Counted from the stretch's first letter, positions 18,526-29,021 are shown. The stretch is DNA of 64,000 nt from Pseudopedobacter saltans DSM 12145 (GCF_000190735.1 NC_015177.1:3968001-4032000); one strand, 5' to 3'. Notes: generated by a model from the letters alone, not told the origin. A program made the numbers and translations.

Positions 18526-21500
18526 ATGATGAAAAAAGTTTTACTCTTATTGACTTTAACGGTGATGTCTATAAGTGTGCTATTTGCTCAGAACCGGCAA
18601 ATTACAGGGACAGTAAAAGACGATACCGGTGAACCTTTACCGGGAGTAGGGGTCTCTGTAAAAGGAACTACAACAGGTACTCAAACAAATGTTGATGGTA
18701 AGTTTTCTTTGAGTATTCCTGCTAATGCAAGTACCTTGGTTTTTAGATACATTGGATTTAAAGCAAAGGAAATTGAAGTAGGAACTCAAACAACTTTTAA
18801 TGTGGTATTGGAACAGGAGGCTACCATGTTGAATGAGGTGGTGGCTATTGGATATGGTACGGTTAAGAAGGGTGACTTAACGGGATCTGTAGGAATTGTT
18901 AAAGGAGAGGAGCTGACGCAGCGACCGGTTACCAATGTGGCAGAAGCATTGACAGGTAAGGTAGCTGGTTTGCAGATAGTTACAACTGAAGGTTCTCCTG
19001 ATGCAGATATTAAGGTTAGACTCCGTGGAGGAGGATCTATTTCTCAGGATAATTCACCCCTTTATATTGTAGATGGTTTCCCTGTTAACGATATTAGTAA
19101 TATTGCTTCTTCAGATATTGAATCGATAACTTTTTTAAAAGACGCTGCCTCGACAGCAATTTATGGTTCCAGGGCAGCAAATGGAGTTCTGGTAATTACG
19201 ACAAAGGAAGGAAAGGCAGGGAAGGTAAATGTGACGGCGAATGTTTATGCCGGCTTTAGAAATATTACTAAACAATTAGAGGTGTTAAATCCATATGAAT
19301 ATGTTCGTTATCAGTATGAAATCGACCAAGGTAATACTTTCAAAAACTACTATGGTAGCTTTGAAGATTTAGAAATATATAAATCTGTAAAAGGAAGCAA
19401 TTGGCAAGAAGAAATTTTCGGAGGAACAGCCAGTCAACAATACTATAATGTAGGAATTAACGGAGGATCGAAAGAATCTAGATATAATTTGGGGCTTACC
19501 CGGAATAAAGAGGAAAGTATAATGTTAGGCTCAGGGTTTGAAAGAAATAATCTAAACTTCAAACTAAATTCTGAGTTATCTAAAAAGGTAAACATTGATT
19601 TTAATACGAGACTTGCATATACAATTATCGATGGTGCGGGAGTTAATCAAGGTTCCGGATCGGTAACAAGACTTAGAAATTCAGTCAAATATGCACCGAC
19701 AAAAGGTCTTAGAGGCTTTGATCAATCAAGTTTAGATGATGATGATTTGGTTGATGCCGAAACTGCAAGTTTACTTTACAATCCAGTAGAATCAGTGTTA
19801 GACGATTACAAAAAACAATATCGTTTTTCAAATAATTTGAACCTCGGACTTAATTGGAAAATTACAAAAGAACTTAAATTTAGATCCGAGGGAGGTTATG
19901 AGTTTAAAAATGACAGAACAGACAATGTTTGGGGGACCGCTACCCCTGACGCTAAAAATTATGGAGGACAACCAATTAGTAGAGTAACTAATTTGAAAGG
20001 TTATTCTTATAGATTTTCAAATTACTTTACTTATGACAAGGTGTTTAATAAAATACATAGTTTGAATGTCGTTGTTGGTCAAGAAACGCTTTCATCTGGT
20101 TATAAGACAGTAACCAACGAATCTAGATTTTATCCCTTAGGTATGAAAACTGGTGAGATATTAGCAAATGCTAATTTTGGAACCCCAATACCAACCAGAA
20201 CATATATTTCTCAAGATGATAGATTGAGCTCGTATTTCGGAAGAGCGAATTACACTCTTAAAGATAAATACCTGTTCACTGTAACAATGAGAGCGGATGG
20301 TTCCAGTAAGTTTGCAGAGGGTAACCAGTGGGGATATTTTCCTTCTGCCGCTTTCGGTTGGAAGATTTCAGAAGAGGATTTTTTAAAGGATCAATCAGAT
20401 TGGTTAGAGCAATTGAAGTTAAGAGTTAGTTACGGTAGTACCGGAAATAATCGGATACCGAGTAATGCTTGGCAATTAAGTTACTCTACTGATAATGAAA
20501 ATAAGCCATATTATCCAGGAGAGGTTGAAGCACCTAATTTTATTCCGGGATCTTACTTGTACAATCCAAAATTAAAATGGGAAACAACAATAAATAGAAA
20601 TATTGGAGTTGATTATAGTTTATTTAAAGGTAGGATTAATGGAGCTGTAGACGTATATTGGAATACAACTAATGATTTATTAGTTCAGGCTCCTATTGCT
20701 CAAAGTTCGGGATACTCAACTCAGTATCAAAACTATGGCAGTACTTCCAATAAGGGGGTTGAGTTAACTATCGATGGATACATTGTTAATAATAAAGATT
20801 TTAAACTATCTGCTGCGTTTAATATTGGATTTAATAGGAACAATGTAGATCAATTTAGAAATGGCGATGTAAATTATAAAGCCTTTACCTCTGGTTGGAA
20901 TGGAACAGCTCAGCCTTTAGAAGACTTTTTGGTAAGAGAAGGAAATCCTGTGGGACAGATGTATGGATATGTAACAGAAGGAATGTATTCATTTGATGAT
21001 TTCACTTTCGATACTGCATCAAAAATCTGGAAGTTAAATACAGGTGTTCCGGATAACTCGTCTTTAACTTCTGCAGCTTATTTCGGTCCAGGCGCACTTA
21101 AGTTTAAAGATATTAGTGGGCCTAATGGAGTTCCTGACGGAAAAATAGACCAATATGACAAAGCGGTTATAGGAAATGCTAATCCTAAGCACGTAGGCGG
21201 ATTAACGCTAAATGCTGAGTACAAGGGATTTGATTTACAAGCGGCTTTTAACTGGACGTTTGGCAACAATATATATAACGCAAACAAAATAGACTTTACG
21301 AATTTTCTGTTATCAAGAAAATATCAGAATCTAATTGCAGATATGAGTCTTGAAAATCGCTTTACGATTATAGATCCAATTACAGGGTACAATGTTGCGA
21401 CGGGTAATAACGCAAACCCGCAACGTTTGGCAGAAATTAATCAGAATGCTTCTATATGGAGTCCTCTGATGACGGTAACTCCTCTTCACTCATGGGCGAT

Positions 21501-21753
21501 AGAAGATGGATCATTTTTAAGGCTAAATACATTGACTTTGGGATATACGCTACCAAAAAATGTAGTTAAAAAAATGGGAATCGGAAAGTTAAGGGCGTAT
21601 GTTACTGCTTATAATGTGTTTGTTATTACAAATTATTCAGGATATGACCCTGAGGTAGACACCAGAAGAAACCCTCCAGTAACCCCTGGCGTTGATTATT
21701 CAGCGTATCCGAAGAGCCGTTCGTTTGTTGGTGGATTAAATGTTTCATTCTAA
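18526..21753 (+). CDS. SusC-like TonB-dependent glycan receptor (pectin block 1)
   Basis: This 1075-residue outer-membrane protein has a signal peptide (1-21, ending LFAQ), an N-terminal carboxypeptidase-regulatory-like domain (about 24-100), a plug domain (about 110-230, with GYGTVKKGDLTGSV and the SusC motif ADIKVRLRGGGSI), and a C-terminal beta-barrel ending in an aromatic residue (GGLNVSF). With the adjacent SusD-like protein it forms a lidded importer for oligosaccharides, powered by TonB. The substrate is inferred to be pectin fragments because pectate lyases and a pectinesterase follow. Transcription likely starts in the region holding the motif at 18338. Confidence 0.95.
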   Translation: MMKKVLLLLTLTVMSISVLFAQNRQITGTVKDDTGEPLPGVGVSVKGTTTGTQTNVDGKFSLSIPANASTLVFRYIGFKAKEIEVGTQTTFNVVLEQEATMLNEVVAIGYGTVKKGDLTGSVGIVKGEELTQRPVTNVAEALTGKVAGLQIVTTEGSPDADIKVRLRGGGSISQDNSPLYIVDGFPVNDISNIASSDIESITFLKDAASTAIYGSRAANGVLVITTKEGKAGKVNVTANVYAGFRNITKQLEVLNPYEYVRYQYEIDQGNTFKNYYGSFEDLEIYKSVKGSNWQEEIFGGTASQQYYNVGINGGSKESRYNLGLTRNKEESIMLGSGFERNNLNFKLNSELSKKVNIDFNTRLAYTIIDGAGVNQGSGSVTRLRNSVKYAPTKGLRGFDQSSLDDDDLVDAETASLLYNPVESVLDDYKKQYRFSNNLNLGLNWKITKELKFRSEGGYEFKNDRTDNVWGTATPDAKNYGGQPISRVTNLKGYSYRFSNYFTYDKVFNKIHSLNVVVGQETLSSGYKTVTNESRFYPLGMKTGEILANANFGTPIPTRTYISQDDRLSSYFGRANYTLKDKYLFTVTMRADGSSKFAEGNQWGYFPSAAFGWKISEEDFLKDQSDWLEQLKLRVSYGSTGNNRIPSNAWQLSYSTDNENKPYYPGEVEAPNFIPGSYLYNPKLKWETTINRNIGVDYSLFKGRINGAVDVYWNTTNDLLVQAPIAQSSGYSTQYQNYGSTSNKGVELTIDGYIVNNKDFKLSAAFNIGFNRNNVDQFRNGDVNYKAFTSGWNGTAQPLEDFLVREGNPVGQMYGYVTEGMYSFDDFTFDTASKIWKLNTGVPDNSSLTSAAYFGPGALKFKDISGPNGVPDGKIDQYDKAVIGNANPKHVGGLTLNAEYKGFDLQAAFNWTFGNNIYNANKIDFTNFLLSRKYQNLIADMSLENRFTIIDPITGYNVATGNNANPQRLAEINQNASIWSPLMTVTPLHSWAIEDGSFLRLNTLTLGYTLPKNVVKKMGIGKLRAYVTAYNVFVITNYSGYDPEVDTRRNPPVTPGVDYSAYPKSRSFVGGLNVSF

Positions 21754-21763
21754 TTGAATTGTT

Positions 21764-23611
21764 ATGAAAAATAAGATATTAATTATAGCTGCTTTAGCAA
21801 GTATGGGATTGGCCTCATGTAAAGATTATCTTTTAACTAGCTCCCCATCCGAATTTACTTCTGATTTAGTTTTTACGTCGCCTACGTATACGGAATATGC
21901 GCTAATGGGGACTTATGCTTTATTGACACAAGATCAGCTTTATTCGGCGAGACTACCGTTAAACTATGCTACAAATACAGATATTGAAATAGCAGGAGCT
22001 GACGCTACTTCTTATAAAGATAATGGTGTGAGAGGTCTTTCTAATTATGTTGGAAATTCAAGTAATACAAATATTGCTAGGGAATGGTCCCAGATGTATA
22101 AGTTAATAGAGAGAGCCAACTTATGTATACAAGGAATAAAAACCAGCCCTGCAATGGTTACTTCTGATTCTACAATTATGAAAGGGTACCTAGGGGAGGC
22201 GTTAACCTTAAGAGCTTTAGTGTATAGTGAAATTGTCAAAAATTGGGGAGATGTTCCTTTTAAAACTGAACCTACTAAATATGATTTATCTAATGCTTAT
22301 GATGTACCAACAGATCGAGATACAATTTATTCTCGTTTAATCGAAGATTTACAGCTTGCTGAAACTTATGTCCCATGGATTCACTCGGGAGGTTATAATA
22401 CTGCTGAGCGGGTTACAAAAGGCTTTGTAAAAGGACTAATTGCTAGGTTGGCATTGTATAGAGGAGGATATTCTATAAGAAATAAGCCCGGATTTCCAAC
22501 GGAGAGAGGAAGTAATTGGGAATATTATTACGAATTGGCTAGGCAAAAGACCTCGGAGATAATGAGCTCAGGAATTCACAAATTAAACGCTAATTACATA
22601 GATATTTGGAAAAAACTTTGCCTGCTTCAGCCCGATGCAACGTTTAATGAGAATTTATTTGAAGTTGCAAATGGATTAGGAAGAAGTGGCGAGATGGGAT
22701 ATTCTATTGGTGTTAGATTTTATACTAATTCAAAGTATGGCTATGGAAACAATGCTAATGTAGTAAGTACCACACCAGTTTATTTTTACTCTTTCGACCG
22801 GAGTGATATAAGACGGGACATTACAGTAGCGTATTATACATATAGCAATAGTAGCGGTGAAATTAAAGAATTTTTCCAAAGCAATCCTTTTTCGTACTCT
22901 ATTGGAAAATGGGATCAGAGATATATGAGTACTGAATTTGTTTCTAGAAATAAAGCGGCAAATGGAAAAATCGGTTATGGTATTAATTGGGTAGTAATGA
23001 GATATGCAGATGTTTTGTTGATGTTTGCAGAGGCAGATAATGCCCTGAGGAGAGGACCTAGTCCCGATGCTAAAAATGCCTTGATACAGGTCAGAAGTAG
23101 AGCTTTTGATGTGGCTGATAGATCAGCAAAAGTGGATGCTTATGTGAACGCTTTAAATGATGAAACATCTTTTTTCAATGCTTTAGTTAATGAACGCGCA
23201 TGGGAATTCGGAGGAGAAGGGATAAGAAAGTATGATTTAATTAGATGGAATCTGTTGTCTTCGAAAATAGAAGAGCAAAGGGTCAATTTCAAGAAGATGT
23301 TGGATAAGGCAGCTCCATATGACAATTTACCGGCTTATATATTTTATAAATATGATGCAACTGGAGAAATCATCGATAAAAAAGATATAAATTTTTATAC
23401 CGATAAAGGATCCGCTAATATAACAGGCTATACTAGAGTTAACTGGTTGTCAGGTTTATCAGATGCAAATAAAACAGACTACAAAAATCGAATAGATCTT
23501 TTTAGTAGTGGATTAAATGCCACTACGCCTAACAGACATCTATATCCAATTGCGGGGTCCGTGATAAGCGAATCTAGGGGCTCTTTAACAAACTCTTATG
23601 GCTTCCAATAA
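21764..23611 (+). CDS. SusD-like surface glycan-binding lipoprotein (block 1)
   Basis: This 615-residue SusD/RagB-family lipoprotein has its lipid-attachment cysteine at residue 19 (GLASCKD), exported to the cell surface. The typical SusD N-terminal TPR-rich region (including LRALVYSEIVKNWGDVPF) and the C-terminal ending (VNERAWEFGGEGIRKYDLIRW; LYPI near the end) are present. It acts as the lid of the SusC transporter encoded 10 nt upstream. Specificity for pectin-derived sugars is inferred from the operon. Confidence 0.95.
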   Translation: MKNKILIIAALASMGLASCKDYLLTSSPSEFTSDLVFTSPTYTEYALMGTYALLTQDQLYSARLPLNYATNTDIEIAGADATSYKDNGVRGLSNYVGNSSNTNIAREWSQMYKLIERANLCIQGIKTSPAMVTSDSTIMKGYLGEALTLRALVYSEIVKNWGDVPFKTEPTKYDLSNAYDVPTDRDTIYSRLIEDLQLAETYVPWIHSGGYNTAERVTKGFVKGLIARLALYRGGYSIRNKPGFPTERGSNWEYYYELARQKTSEIMSSGIHKLNANYIDIWKKLCLLQPDATFNENLFEVANGLGRSGEMGYSIGVRFYTNSKYGYGNNANVVSTTPVYFYSFDRSDIRRDITVAYYTYSNSSGEIKEFFQSNPFSYSIGKWDQRYMSTEFVSRNKAANGKIGYGINWVVMRYADVLLMFAEADNALRRGPSPDAKNALIQVRSRAFDVADRSAKVDAYVNALNDETSFFNALVNERAWEFGGEGIRKYDLIRWNLLSSKIEEQRVNFKKMLDKAAPYDNLPAYIFYKYDATGEIIDKKDINFYTDKGSANITGYTRVNWLSGLSDANKTDYKNRIDLFSSGLNATTPNRHLYPIAGSVISESRGSLTNSYGFQ

Positions 23612-23632
23612 TCAACTTTATTTTTAAATAAT

Positions 23633-25243
23633 ATGAAAATAAATAAAAGAATTTTCGGTATCATTTTAATAATGGGTACTGTTATATCACTTCTTCCTTC
23701 GTGTGAAAAATTTAACGATTGGGAAGTAGACGATAGTTATAATAGGTTGTTTAGACCATCTACATTGACTGCTGATGTAGTCGGAGTAACTACAACTTTA
23801 AAGTGGAAAGGTATGCCTAAAACGAATTCATATGTTATAGAGCTAAGCAAAGATAGTTTAAAGTTTAACAGTATCATTTCTACATATGAAACAAAAGGGA
23901 CTAAAACGGGTAACGATCTTTCTTTTGAGATACCAGGACTATTAGATCCCAATACGCAGTATTCTGCCAGAATAAAAGGAGTGGATAAAACAGGAACAAC
24001 CTCTGATTCAGAATGGATATCTGTTGCTTTTAAAACAAAAACCGAGCAAATATTAAATGTTGTAATGGCATCAGACCTTACAACAACCACTGCTGTGCTA
24101 AAATGGGAAGTTTCTCCTTATGTAACACATTTCATGATCGGTAGTAATAAATACAATATTTCAGAACAAGAGAAGTCAGAAGGTAAAAAAATTATCTCGG
24201 GATTAACACCTGAAACAAAATATACAGCAACAATTTATAATGATTTGATTGCTAGAGGTTCGAGAGAATTTACTACTCTTGCAGTTTTACCAGAAGGGCC
24301 AAATGTTATCCAGGTACAGTCTGGAGATGATTTTGCTACAATGTTGGCCAACGCGATTGACGGTACTACATTTGTATTATTTAGAAATACAGTATATAAA
24401 GCTTCTGATGCTATTAACATTCCAGATAATATAAGTATTACTATATGGGGACAAGGAGGAGGAAATAAGCCGGTATTAGCTTTCAATGGGATTAACTTAG
24501 TTAGAGCGAAAACAATTAAATTCGAAAATATTGATATTACAGGTTATCAGGATAATGACAATACCAAACCAAAACGCAATTATATATTCAATTTAGGAAA
24601 TGGGAACGGAGGAACAGTAAATGAACTGAATTTTGAAAATTGCATTATCAGGAACTTTGTGAATACTGCACTTAGAATACAAAATAGCACTACTGTATCT
24701 ATCGATAGATTAATTGTTAACAATTGTATTGTAACTGATGTTGGAAATAATGGTAGTAACGGTACGTATGCATTTATACATGTAAATGCAAATGCAAACG
24801 CACAAAGTAAGATTAGCAATATTACAATCGCTAATAGTACATTTAGCGGCATAGGATATGGGCTTATTTTACACAATACAAGTGCCTCTTCAAGTTTAAC
24901 CGTAGAGAATAATACATTTTATAATACGACAGGGGACGGAAGATACTTTATTGATTATAATACGTTTTCAGCCGGAACAATCTCTATTAAGAATAACATT
25001 TTAGCTAAATCTTTATCTCTAGCTGAAACGGCGAGAGGTATTAGGATTTCGGGTGGTTTTACCGCTGTTAACACTTATAAGACAAATGATCTGAAATTTG
25101 TTTCAAATGCAACAGGATTTTTAGATTATGACGGAAGTGCTAGTCAACTGTTTGTAGACCCTTCTACTGGAAACTTCAGAATAAAAGATAATGGCTTTGC
25201 AGGGAAATCTACTTCAGGCGACCCTAGATGGAGAATTAATTAA
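23633..25243 (+). CDS. surface lipoprotein with Fn3 domains and beta-helix (DUF4957/DUF5123 type)
   Basis: This 536-residue lipoprotein has its cysteine at residue 24 (LLPSCEK). Residues about 40-225 look like two fibronectin type III-like domains (TTTLKWKGMPKTNSYVIELS; TTTAVLKWEVSP), and about 225-530 is a parallel beta-helix of the DUF4957/DUF5123 type found third in many pectin utilisation loci. It has no clear lyase catalytic residues, so a pectin-binding surface protein is more likely than an enzyme. It lies 22 nt after SusD and ends the first transcript segment at a strong terminator. Confidence 0.78.
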   Translation: MKINKRIFGIILIMGTVISLLPSCEKFNDWEVDDSYNRLFRPSTLTADVVGVTTTLKWKGMPKTNSYVIELSKDSLKFNSIISTYETKGTKTGNDLSFEIPGLLDPNTQYSARIKGVDKTGTTSDSEWISVAFKTKTEQILNVVMASDLTTTTAVLKWEVSPYVTHFMIGSNKYNISEQEKSEGKKIISGLTPETKYTATIYNDLIARGSREFTTLAVLPEGPNVIQVQSGDDFATMLANAIDGTTFVLFRNTVYKASDAINIPDNISITIWGQGGGNKPVLAFNGINLVRAKTIKFENIDITGYQDNDNTKPKRNYIFNLGNGNGGTVNELNFENCIIRNFVNTALRIQNSTTVSIDRLIVNNCIVTDVGNNGSNGTYAFIHVNANANAQSKISNITIANSTFSGIGYGLILHNTSASSSLTVENNTFYNTTGDGRYFIDYNTFSAGTISIKNNILAKSLSLAETARGIRISGGFTAVNTYKTNDLKFVSNATGFLDYDGSASQLFVDPSTGNFRIKDNGFAGKSTSGDPRWRIN

Positions 25244-25251
25244 GTTATTAG

Positions 25252-25290
25252 AAAACGAAGCATAATAAGTTATGCTTCGTTTTACTTCAT
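25252..25290 (+). terminator. terminator after the SusCD-lipoprotein trio
   Basis: A perfect 14-bp stem (AAAACGAAGCATAA 25252-25265 / TTATGCTTCGTTTT 25270-25283) with a 4-nt loop ends in T-rich sequence. Partial read-through could set the ratio of uptake proteins to the lyases downstream. Confidence 0.85.
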
Positions 25291-25308
25291 ATCAATACAG
25301 TTTGAAAG

Positions 25309-26823
25309 ATGAGTATAAAGATAAAAGAGATTTTTGCCATTTTAACGATAACTTTTATTTCTTTGAGTTTCGGATGCAAAAAGACAACGGAGAAGTACGA
25401 AGCGGGAGAATATAAAGGACCAGATAACTCAAATCCCCCAAAACCAATTGAAGAAACAGCTTATGCCTTCCCGGGTGCCGAAGGTTGGGGGAAGAATACA
25501 ACCGGTGGGCGTGGCGGAAAAGTTATTAAAGTAACCAACCTTAATGATTCCGGAGCCGGGAGTTTAAGAGTAGCTATTGATGCAACAGGAAAAAGGATAA
25601 TTGTATTTGAGATTTCTGGAAACATTAAGTTAAAGAGCAGATTGAATATAAAGAATGGTGACTTAACCATAGCGGGGCAAACAGCGCCTGGAGATGGAAT
25701 TTGTATTCAGGACTATGATGTTAGTATTGCTGCAAATAATGTCATTATCCGATATATGCGTTTCAGATTGGGAGATACCAATGTTGCAACCATAGAAAGT
25801 GATGCAATAGGAGGTAGAGATTTGGAGAATATAATGATAGACCATTGCTCTATGAGCTGGTCTATAGATGAGGCTGCTTCTTTTTACCATAATAAGAACT
25901 TCACTATGCAGTGGTGTATTATCTCGGAAAGTATGACTAATTCGGGACACTCAAAAGGGGCGCATGGTTATGGAGGAATCTGGGGAGGGAGTCCCGCAAC
26001 TTTTCATCACAATCTGTTGGCTCACCATACCAGTAGAAATCCAAGGTTTGACGGAGGAAAAAGATATAGCAAAGGAAGTGGGACAGGCATAGGTAAATTT
26101 GGAATTGATAAGGTCGATTACAGAAACAATGTAATCTATAACTGGAGTGGAAACAGTGCGTATGGCGGTGAAAACGGGGAATATAATATTGTAAACAATT
26201 ATTATAAAGCTGGCCCAGCGACACCGTCAAAAATAAATAGACGTATTATGCAGGTTTCTAAGGATGATCCAACTGGAGCAGCAAATCCTGGTGATTTTGC
26301 TCCGGGTTATGGAACATTTTACGTTGCAGGTAATTATGTTGATGGAAACACAACCATAAGTAATGACAATTGGAATGGAGGAATGGATTTCGATTCGGGG
26401 ATAACAAAGGAAATGGCACAAAAAGTTACTCCTTTCCCTTCGGAGCAACTTTCTAATCACACGGCAGTGCAGGCATATAATGCGGTGTTGCTTTATAGTG
26501 GCGCAAGTTATAAGAGAGATGCCGTAGATACCAGGATTTGTAAAGAAGTAAAAGATAAAACAGCAACTTACACTGGAAGTGTGTCAAAATTACCTGGTAT
26601 TATAGATACACAAAAAGATGTAGAAGGTTGGCCGGTACTAAACTCATTACCAGCACCAAAAGATACAGATGGCGATGGAATGCCAGATGATTGGGAGATA
26701 GCAAATAAACTCGACCCCAACAAGGCAAATGCCAATGGCCGCGACTTAAGTACGGCATACGACAATATCGAAGTCTATATGAATAGTCTGGTCAGAGAAA
26801 TCACAGAAAAACAAATCCAATAA
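25309..26823 (+). CDS. pectate lyase, PL1 family, lipoprotein
   Basis: This 504-residue protein has a lipobox cysteine at residue 23 (LSFGCKK), so it is membrane-anchored and probably surface-exposed. A right-handed beta-helix domain of the PL1 family begins at AFPGAEGWGKNTTGGRGG. Calcium-site and active-site elements are visible: DHCSMSWSIDEA and SRNPRFDGG with the catalytic-type arginine. Near the C-terminus is a calcium-binding type 3-like motif, DTDGDGMPDDWE. It cleaves de-esterified homogalacturonan by beta-elimination. It follows a terminator, so it may be expressed by read-through or its own promoter. Confidence 0.93.
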   Translation: MSIKIKEIFAILTITFISLSFGCKKTTEKYEAGEYKGPDNSNPPKPIEETAYAFPGAEGWGKNTTGGRGGKVIKVTNLNDSGAGSLRVAIDATGKRIIVFEISGNIKLKSRLNIKNGDLTIAGQTAPGDGICIQDYDVSIAANNVIIRYMRFRLGDTNVATIESDAIGGRDLENIMIDHCSMSWSIDEAASFYHNKNFTMQWCIISESMTNSGHSKGAHGYGGIWGGSPATFHHNLLAHHTSRNPRFDGGKRYSKGSGTGIGKFGIDKVDYRNNVIYNWSGNSAYGGENGEYNIVNNYYKAGPATPSKINRRIMQVSKDDPTGAANPGDFAPGYGTFYVAGNYVDGNTTISNDNWNGGMDFDSGITKEMAQKVTPFPSEQLSNHTAVQAYNAVLLYSGASYKRDAVDTRICKEVKDKTATYTGSVSKLPGIIDTQKDVEGWPVLNSLPAPKDTDGDGMPDDWEIANKLDPNKANANGRDLSTAYDNIEVYMNSLVREITEKQIQ

Positions 26824-26838
26824 TAAACCAACCTTATG

Positions 26839-26868
26839 CATAAGCCTATTTTAGGCTTATGTTGTTTA
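26839..26868 (+). terminator. hairpin terminator between the two PL1 genes
   Basis: A perfect 10-bp stem (CATAAGCCTA 26839-26848 / TAGGCTTATG 26852-26861) with a 3-nt loop is followed by TTGTTTAT. The moderate T-tract suggests leaky termination. Confidence 0.7.
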
Positions 26869-26881
26869 TATTGATATATCT

Positions 26882-28294
26882 ATGAAATTAGTTAGAGGAG
26901 TACTTTTCATTACCATATCTTTAGTTGCTCAACTTTCAAATGCGCAAACTATTGCTTTTCCGGGAGCAGAGGGTTTTGGTAAATTTACCTCAGGGGGCCG
27001 GGGCGGTAAAGTTTACGTGGTAAACAATTTAAACGATGCTGGTCCGGGAAGTCTCAGAGAAGCTGTAGAAGCTAAACATCCAAGAACGGTGGTGTTTAAT
27101 GTGTCGGGGACAATACATTTGAACTCTAAATTGGAGATTTCTAAAAATGTAACGATAGCGGGGCAATCTGCGCCGGGAGATGGCATTTGTATAGCAGATT
27201 ATCCGGTTAGCTTGGCGGGAGATAATATCATTCTGCGTTATATCAGAATAAGAATGGGCGATCGGTATCAAAATAAGGGAATGGTAGACGGGGCAGGATC
27301 AGATGATGCTCTTGGAGGTTCTAAAAGAAAAAATATTATTATAGATCATTGTAGTGTAAGTTGGAGTACGGATGAAGTAATGTCGATATATAAAGGAGAT
27401 AGTACTACGCTTCAGTGGAATTTGATTGCAGAGCCTTTAAATTATTCTTACCATTTTGAAACCGGAGATAAAGACTTTGAAAGACACGGTTACGGTGGCA
27501 TATGGGGAGGTAGTGCATTTTCGGCGCATCACAACCTTTTTGTCCATTGCATGAGCAGGACACCAAGATTTAATGGCGCCAGATTGGGCGCTTCTGATGA
27601 GTTTGCTGATTTCAGGAATAATGTGATCTATAACTGGGGACATAATAATGTTTATGGGGGAGAAGGTGGCTTTTATAATATAGTTGATAATTATTATAAG
27701 CCCGGGCCAAGTACATTGAAAAATGTGAGATCGAGGATTTTGAATCCTACAAAACCGGGAAATAATAAACCTTATGGTAAATTCTACGTTGCTGGAAATT
27801 TTGTAGAGGGCGACGCCGAAGTTACCAAGAACAATTTATTGGGTGTACATCTTGATAAAAGTGCCAGCGCCAACGATAAAGATACTGTTTTGGTTAACTC
27901 TCCGTTTAAAACAATAGACCTGCCAAAAATCCCGGCAAAAGAAGCTTATGAAAATGTAATAAAATATGTTGGAGCTAGTTTTTCAAGAGATACACTGGAC
28001 CAAAGATTAATAGAAGATGTAGTAAAAGGAAGAGGAAAAGCTATTGATGTGCAGGGCGGATATCCACATGGAACAGCTTATGAAATATCCAAAAATGCCT
28101 GGCCTTCATTCAGAAAATACACCCTCCATATCGATTCTGATAACGACGGTATCCCGGATAGTTGGGAGAAAGCAAATGGTTTAAATCCAAATGATCCGTC
28201 TGATGCCATTAAGTTTGACAAAAAAGGATCTGGATATACTAATATAGAGATATACTTAAATAGTTTAGTTGATGAAAAGAATAAGCGCAAATAG
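26882..28294 (+). CDS. pectate lyase, PL1 family, secreted
   Basis: This 470-residue protein has a cleavable signal peptide (1-21, ending SNAQT) and no lipobox. The PL1 beta-helix domain starts at AFPGAEGFGKFTSGGRGG. DHCSVSWSTDEVMS and SRTPRFNGARLG carry the calcium-binding and catalytic-type residues. A C-terminal DSDNDGIPDSWE calcium motif matches that of the upstream lyase. The two lyases are clearly paralogous, but this one is predicted periplasmic or secreted while the other is anchored. That suggests successive outside and inside cleavage. Confidence 0.93.
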   Translation: MKLVRGVLFITISLVAQLSNAQTIAFPGAEGFGKFTSGGRGGKVYVVNNLNDAGPGSLREAVEAKHPRTVVFNVSGTIHLNSKLEISKNVTIAGQSAPGDGICIADYPVSLAGDNIILRYIRIRMGDRYQNKGMVDGAGSDDALGGSKRKNIIIDHCSVSWSTDEVMSIYKGDSTTLQWNLIAEPLNYSYHFETGDKDFERHGYGGIWGGSAFSAHHNLFVHCMSRTPRFNGARLGASDEFADFRNNVIYNWGHNNVYGGEGGFYNIVDNYYKPGPSTLKNVRSRILNPTKPGNNKPYGKFYVAGNFVEGDAEVTKNNLLGVHLDKSASANDKDTVLVNSPFKTIDLPKIPAKEAYENVIKYVGASFSRDTLDQRLIEDVVKGRGKAIDVQGGYPHGTAYEISKNAWPSFRKYTLHIDSDNDGIPDSWEKANGLNPNDPSDAIKFDKKGSGYTNIEIYLNSLVDEKNKRK

Positions 28295-29021
28295 ATCGGT
28301 TTTATTGCTGTTGGCATTGGTTTTAATGTCATTTAATACAGCACAGAAAAAGATAAAGATATATTTGGTGGGTGATTCCACCATGGCCCAGAAAGCAAAA
28401 AATAAATACCCGGAAACCGGTTGGGGAGTCCCTTTTACCTGGTTTTTTAATCAAAATGCAGAAGTGGACAATAGGGCGCAAAACGGAAGAAGTACGCAGT
28501 CTTTTATAAATGAAGGCAGATGGAAGGCCATCTTAGATTCATTGAAAGCTGATGATTATGTTTTGGTTCAATTTGGGCATAATGACGAAGTACCTACAAA
28601 AAAATCAGCAACTACCCCTTCTCAGTTTCAGGAAAACTTAAAGAGATATGTAAACGAAACAAGAGCGAAGAAAGCAAATCCTGTCTTAATAACACCGGTA
28701 GCCCGTAGAAAATTTGATGGCGGTAAAGTAGTTGACACGCATAAAGAATATGCGGAGTTGGTAAGAAATGTAGCCAGGGAACTGAATGTACCATTGATAG
28801 ACCTGAATGAGAGAAGCCTATCGCTTCTTCAGAATTTTGGAGAGGATAAATCTAAATTGCTTTTTCTGCAATTAGCCGAAAGACAAAATCCAAACTATCC
28901 GAAAGGAGTAGAAGATAATACTCATTTTAGTGAATTAGGGGCCCGTTATATGGCAGAATTGGTTGTACAGGAATTAAAGGGAATTAAATCGCCGCTTACG
29001 AGTTATATTGTAGGGAATTAG
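28272..29021 (+). CDS. SGNH esterase, rhamnogalacturonan acetylesterase-like (CE12 type)
   Basis: This protein of about 249 residues belongs to the SGNH/GDSL hydrolases: the nucleophile block is LVGDSTMAQ, the third block QFGHNDE, and the catalytic DNTHFSE lies near the end. The order matches rhamnogalacturonan acetylesterases, which remove O-acetyl groups from rhamnogalacturonan I. A signal sequence (about 1-22) is present. ATG at 28272 is chosen over TTG at 28269. Its first 23 nt overlap the end of the upstream pectate lyase, indicating translational coupling. A second paralog lies at 43947. Confidence 0.88.
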   Translation: MKRISANRSVLLLLALVLMSFNTAQKKIKIYLVGDSTMAQKAKNKYPETGWGVPFTWFFNQNAEVDNRAQNGRSTQSFINEGRWKAILDSLKADDYVLVQFGHNDEVPTKKSATTPSQFQENLKRYVNETRAKKANPVLITPVARRKFDGGKVVDTHKEYAELVRNVARELNVPLIDLNERSLSLLQNFGEDKSKLLFLQLAERQNPNYPKGVEDNTHFSELGARYMAELVVQELKGIKSPLTSYIVGN

